Of a DNA stretch of 64,000 bases, positions 59,756 through 64,000 are shown in pieces. The stretch is from assembly GCF_000208745.1 (NCBI RefSeq), contig NC_030858.1, positions 17,610,623-17,674,622 of the forward strand, given 5' to 3'. The DNA comes from Theobroma cacao. Lineage: Eukaryota > Streptophyta > Magnoliopsida > Malvales > Malvaceae. The translations under genes were made by a program, and so were the position numbers. The notes under the pieces were generated by a model. It was not told where the DNA came from. It saw only the letters and a list, made by a program, of their open reading frames with translations, and ran no database searches. The stretch's first letter is position 1. Each line of letters begins with the position of its first letter.

Positions 59756-60456
59756 CTTGCTGCCATGCTTGCTACCTTACTTGATTTTGACTTATTTTTC
59801 ACCCATTTAACTTCATGAATTGATCATGGGTTTGTGAAACACTATGAGGGTATTAATCAAGGTTTGAAATGAGGGGTTTTTAGTAAGAAATTAAATCAAG
59901 TGCATTGTTTTTGAAACAAGTGCATCATGATTGCCAAATTCTTCCTATCGATTGCTTGTTCCCTTTTTATGTTCACTCATTGAGCTTATACTCACGTTTT
60001 TAAACTTTATGTTTTCAGATTCAGAGGCAGTTGGGACCTAGATTGAGTCTCACACATATGCTCTCCTTCTTGGTAGGTAATATGGCATCTCAGTAGCGGT
60101 ACCTTCACTTAAGGTCACTCGCTGACGGTTGAGAGTCTTTTATCTGTATACATGTATATGGAACGTAAACTATTAGGAGTCATGCTATAAATGAAGTATG
60201 TATATGTTGGATTGATGATGATGCCTTATGAGACGACAATGAATGACGATACTTTGATATAATACAAATATGAATATTCGATCACTATAAATTATTACTG
60301 AAACATTCATCATTGAGAACTAAAATATGTGGTTTTAGAAATGATGGTTGGGATTAATGATCGGGATTGCATAAATAGGCTTGCTTGGGCTTAGTGGGCT
60401 ATGCCTATTGGGCCCATGCGCTGGTCATAGCCTGGAATTTGGGCTGTGACAGTTTG

Positions 60457-61680
60457 CTTCCAATTGCCTTATGTTAGATGGCTCCTCATGCTATTTGGAG
60501 TGCAATTGTTAAGATCTTACATTTATTTCATGATTTATGTGCAACCGAGTTGCATGTTGATTATATCAATACAAGGGAAGGAAAAATTGTGTAAACCATA
60601 TGCAAATTAGAAACGATTTTTCCCTCAGGTTTTTTTGACTTAAAAGAATGTTTGTCGATCCATTTGCCATACAAAGCTAAGGTTGAAGGACCGGTCCATT
60701 ATCGAAGGATGTATCCATTCGAGAGGTATTGTGAGCCACACATGTAATTAAAATTTAAATCAATTTGACAATTAGAATTTCACATGGAACGTTGATCTTT
60801 AGGTTTTTACATCATCTTAAAAAAAAGGTGAAAAATTGAGCATCCGTGGAAGGATCCATTTGTGAAGCATATATCATCGACAAAATATCATCGTTGTGTT
60901 AAATATACTTTGAACCTACAATCTTAACAAGAATGAACCAGGTCCCATGGAATTATGATGACGAGAGGTTGATATAGTCAATCGTTTGCTGATTTTACCT
61001 ATCCCGATCGACCTTTAGGTCAATTCAAGAAACATCGATACCTAAAGTAAGATGAGTTCTATGTTGCCAAACTATATATATTAATGAACTGCAAGGAGAT
61101 ATTATTTTTAATTAACTATAAGTTTAACCAATAATTTAAAAAATTATGAATGGATAGTGGTATTAATTTGTGATTTATGTTCCTCATATCTCTAGAATAT
61201 TCAATGATATGGTTAAAAGAGAATAGTGTGATAGTTCTGATAAATAATTAGAAAAAGTCTGTGACACATTATTTCATAATTGGTTCAAACAATATGTAAG
61301 TTATATTTAATAAGTCAATTTGATTTTGTTAATTTAATATTTCAAATAGTTAAAAGCCATGTCAGTGTTTCGTAAGTTGCCTAACATTCGAGTCAAATTG
61401 GTTCTCATGTTGTTTACATGTCTCATGGTCCTATTTGTATGGCAAGGTGTTTCAAAGGTTATTCCGTCAATGGATACAAGTTTAACACACTGGATTACAA
61501 TCACAATCATAACATGATGAACATTGGTGTTTGCATCAAGGGAAGTTGTTATAATAATTATGATTATAGCTTTTACGAATTATTGGTCGATATTGTTGAG
61601 TTATAATATTTTGGTGTCAACAACCAAGTCGTGTTATTCAAATGCCATGGGTTTGATCTCAACAAAGGTTTTTGATAACT
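60457..61680 (+). pseudogene. TNP2-like CACTA transposase, C-terminal part with DUF4218 and DUF4216-like segments
   Basis: This part resumes the frame broken by the solo LTR. LLPIAL and the HDLCATELHVDY block (60460-60560) fit the end of TNP2. KLETIFPPG.FDLKECLSIHLPYKA and HYRRMYPFERY (60605-60730) are typical of DUF4218. VKN.ASVEGSICEAYI (60830-60870) follows. Near 61400-61670 NGYKFNTLDYNHNHN, GVCIKGSCYNNYDYSFYELL and VVLFKCHGFD fit DUF4216. This domain order is standard for plant CACTA transposase genes. Several stops and shifts confirm decay. Confidence 0.82.
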
Positions 61681-61689
61681 TTGTTATAT

Positions 61690-63293
61690 AAAGTTATTTT
61701 TTACACATTTTAGGGACTTTAGTGGCTAGACCCTTGAGTTTAGGATCAGATTCTAACCTTTTAAGTTGTTTTTCTAGTGTAAGTTAGATTTTATATTGAA
61801 TAGTTAAATTAGTTGGTGTTAGTTCAATTTAACTTTATTTTGTCTCAATTTATGTTAGGAAAAGTTATTGCCGAATTTCTTATGGTTTTGTGAAAATTAT
61901 GATGAGCAAGGTGAAAGAAAGATATGATAGCATCAATAAGGAGAAAGTGTCACTCGTACATGTTGCAATAATCTGAAGATAACTGAGTTGCAAAAATCCA
62001 ATTGAGATGATTTTTGATTCATTGGAAAGATAAGAGAATAAGCTACAACTTTTTTGTTTATTACTTTACCCAGTTCGAACTAGATCAAGGTGGAAATCAC
62101 ATTCAAAGTTGGTGGACAGATGCAACTTTACACTAAAGCAGAATGGCCAGAGTGCCAAAGAGCCAGAGAATTATGGCTGCAGTGTTGCAGGTGATACCGC
62201 CACATTGTCAGAGAACAATGGCCACAATGTTGAGCAGCTCGGGAGCATCATTCAAGAAAACAAGAGCACGGGGCCGCGATGCTACTAAGGACGATCACGG
62301 TGCCACGGAGCCAAAAAAACACGGTTGCAGCGCCACCCCAATTTCCAAAATTGAACTTTTGGCCAAAATTTGGAAAGTAGTGCACCTTGTACATATTTAA
62401 GAGCATATTTGAAGAGTATTTAGCACAGAGGATTGTAGCAACTTTCTAGAGAATTGGAGTTTCAAATCAATCAAGAATTCGAAAGTGATCGAGAGAGATT
62501 CAAGAACAATTATGCTTCAACATTAGTTTAATTTACTTTTTTTGTGTTAATCTTAATTCTTGTTTTGAATTCATGGTTAAAATTCTTCAGATAGTGTTTT
62601 ATTTTGATATTATGAACTAATTTGCTTTTCTAAGATTGTGGTGGATTTCAACATGTAATTTGATTACTTCTTTTTTGTTATTTATCATGAAAGGGTATCA
62701 TTTTACTTAATTAAATATGTTCATCATGCTTTTAATTACCTGATCAACAATTAAATGATTTGTGAACCTAATTGAAAGTTGACAGAGAGATTTTAGGTTG
62801 GACTAAGGTTTGATTAGTGTATGTTCACTACACATAGATGATCTAATTCGCAATTTTGGTAGACATAAGCCAATTGCCATACATAGCCACATTAGGACAC
62901 TTGCTTAATGAACTTAATTTAGTTGATTCCTATAGACATATAGTGAACTAATTAAGTTAGGTATTTGTATAAGCATCTCAACGGAGACATGTCCATAGCT
63001 TTGGATTCTAGGCTAGTAAAACTTTTTAAGATAGATAAATCACAAGAAAAGCTAGTATCAGATGAAAACTTGAATGAACCCATAATCCTAGGTATTTCGA
63101 CATTGCTTACCTCAATTTCTTTAGTTATTTAGTTTATTTAGTGTTGATTTTTAAACTTCATTTTTGCTTAATTTTTCAATATTCGATAATTTGTTCTATA
63201 ATTTTAGTACTTAGAGAAACTTAGAAACAAATCCTTGTGGGAACGATAATCTGGATTTACTATTTATATTGCTTGTTCAATACGTATACTTGC
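61690..63293 (+). mobile_element. LTR-like repeat of family R, second copy, truncated by the LTR at 63294
   Basis: It shares with the antisense copy (4121-13973) the ATTGGAAAGATAAGAGA...GCTACAACTTTT block (62019-62051), the GATCAACAATTAAATGATTTG region (62741-62762), AGTACTTAGAGAAA (63208-63221) and the end TACGTATACTTGC (63281-63293). Compared with the first copy, the last 22 or so bases of the LTR are missing because another LTR begins there. A GC-rich part at 62130-62340 gives an open frame of 85 codons without recognisable homology. The left boundary with the CACTA element is not resolved. Confidence 0.6.
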
Positions 63294-64000
63294 TATAATA
63301 CCCCGTACTTTGATATGTTGACTAATAAAGCTTATTGGATGCTAATTGAGGTTAATTATAATGTTTAGAAATGATGAAATATGAAAGGAATGGTTTGGGA
63401 TAAAATATTCCGCACACGAGAAAATAATAATAAAATAATAATTTTTTTTGAAAAAGAATTTACGAGATAAAAAGTGATTCGAAAGTCAATTGAGGCATAA
63501 TAAGGTATTTTGGGTACCAAGGGGACAAGAGGCGACAAGAGAAAATTTTTAGAATAAAATAATAATTTATTAATAAAATAATATTAAAATATCAATATTT
63601 TATTCAGTGTCAAAATTTTTCATGAAAAAGGAGTATATGGGCAACCTAAGTGGGGGAGAAGAAGAATGAGAAAAATTTCGAAGAAGAATGACGTTAATGG
63701 GGCTACGTGTCTTTATTAAGTAAAGATAGCTCAGGTAAATAAATATTTTAAATATTATGGGGACACTACGTTGGAGTACCAACTTCATACTTTGTTTGTA
63801 CATATGTAGAAAAAGATAATAGAAGGAAATTGGAGTTAAATGAGTGTTGGGAGGACTAAATTAAAATGGAAACAAACTTAAAGGGTAAAATAGTAATTTT
63901 GCATAAAGTTTGGTCAAAGCTTCCAAAGGAAGCTTTGACTATCATCCTTATCAGCCCAAAACAGTCTTTATCCTCCCAGCAAGATATTTTCTTCTTCATT
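63294..64000 (+). mobile_element. 5' part of an LTR (module A), running off the window
   Basis: It starts TATAATACCCCG, exactly like the LTR at 4509, and follows it closely for its whole visible length (TACTTTGATATG, ACGTTAATGGGG, TAGAAGGAAATTG.AGTTAAATG). At 63797-63806 it contains the uninterrupted GTACA target that holds the insertion at 5020-8043 in the other copy. The left flank is CTTGC. Whether it is a solo LTR or part of a full element cannot be told. Confidence 0.85.

Larger units (their letters stand above)
57744..60451 (+). mobile_element. Solo LTR (module A/B + X), TSD GTTTG
   Basis: It starts TGTAGTACCCTGTATTTT and ends TTGGGCTGTGACA. GTTTG lies at 57739-57743 and 60452-60456. 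The first 110 bases follow the TACTTTGATATGG type, then it switches to the TGTGAGACCT type, and its second half is the GGGTCGTGACA type. CATAAATATC at 58236-58245 is TATA-like. A leader ends AAG|GTGAGA (GT at 58570-58571), CGGTGAGTG has its GT at 58743-58744, and an acceptor TTTTCAG ends at 60018. Hairpin repeats lie at 58978-59158 and palindromes at 59425-59755. It interrupts the transposase coding region. Confidence 0.9.
47229..61680 (+). mobile_element. CACTA (En/Spm) DNA transposon, decayed, interrupted by three solo LTRs
   Basis: The left end CACTACAAAAAACAAGAGC (47229) is a CACTA-type terminus. It is followed by subterminal words such as ACCGACAGAATTT and TACCAACGAG, as is usual in this superfamily. 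A TNP2-like transposase pseudogene in sense orientation occupies 55723-61680. The element is about 14.5 kb as it stands, or about 5.7 kb once the solo LTRs at 47840-50726, 52326-55430 and 57744-60451 are removed. The 3' terminus is not secure. GTTTTTCTAGTG near 61768-61779 is a possible degenerate end. The end coordinate given is that of the last recognisable coding block. Confidence 0.8.

Noticed and set aside
61766..61780. Right terminus of the CACTA element (GTTTTTCTAGTG)
   Set aside because: It resembles the complement of the left TIR only loosely. There is no ATA duplication after it, and the sequence before it lacks subterminal repeats. It is kept only as a possibility.
62143..62400. 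Open frame of 85 codons in a GC-rich patch
   Set aside because: It lies inside the family R LTR copy and shows no recognisable domain. The antisense copy does not preserve it.
1..64000. tRNA, rRNA or organelle-derived insertions
   Set aside because: I looked for conserved tRNA arms, rRNA blocks and plastid-like gene order and saw none. A covariance-model scan would be needed to exclude a single tRNA gene.

Overview
The window is plant nuclear DNA, most likely from a eudicot. The evidence is long AT-rich non-coding stretches, Ty1/copia and Ty3/gypsy-type LTR retrotransposons, a CACTA (En/Spm) transposon with a TNP2-type transposase, plant L1-type LINE fragments and a DC1 (Cys/His-rich C1) gene pair. 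I cannot name the species. Almost everything is transposon-derived. The only gene that looks intact is the DC1 protein gene at 36104-36823 (-).

Layout. (1) 1-24366 is one LTR element without visible coding capacity (LARD-like), cut by the left window edge. The end of its 5' LTR is at 1-968, a tRNA-iMet-type PBS at 973-984, a polypurine tract at 17861-17872 and the 3' LTR at 17874-24366. It is filled with nested solo LTRs at 1288-3976, 4121-13973 (-), 4509-12945, 5020-8043, 9460-12014 and 19930-22446 (-). (2) 24372-33383 holds an antisense LTR-like repeat, an Ogre/Tat-like solo LTR (27084-30154), an unclassified repeat and an antisense LINE relic. (3) 33384-34496 is a PIF/Harbinger-like TIR element with a GC-rich core, followed by a 5'-truncated LINE (34692-35502) with a 14-bp target duplication. 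(4) 36.1-41.2 kb is the gene-bearing island: the DC1 gene with a 5'UTR intron and a broken DC1 copy about 3 kb away. (5) 41581-46768 is a decayed copia element. (6) 47229 to about 61.7 kb is a decayed CACTA element, itself hit by three solo LTRs (47840-50726; 52326-55430 (-); 57744-60451). (7) 61.7-64 kb holds a second copy of the LTR family seen at 4121-13973, interrupted by another LTR that runs off the window.

Ten solo LTRs could be delimited to the base, because each is flanked by a 5-bp target-site duplication that I read directly: GTGGA, GTAAT, ACTAT, GTACA, TTTAT, ATTAG, ACTTG, CTTTT(T), TAAGT and GTTTG. Nesting therefore gives a relative order of insertion.

The most interesting observation is that the gypsy-type LTRs of several families are modular and share a gene-like internal plan. 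A TATA box is followed by a leader ending in a splice-donor-like AAG|GT(A/G)AG. Next comes a short conserved block ending in GGTGAGT. Then about 0.7-1.3 kb follows, full of hairpin arrays and GCTGCAGC palindromes, and ends in an ACTCACC...TTTTCAG acceptor-like site. After that lies a conserved terminal block that ends in GGGTCGTGACA or GTTACA. I infer that these LTRs may produce spliced, multi-exon non-coding RNAs. Different 5' modules are joined to different 3' modules close to the GGTGAGT site, which suggests repeated LTR recombination. No transcript evidence is available here.
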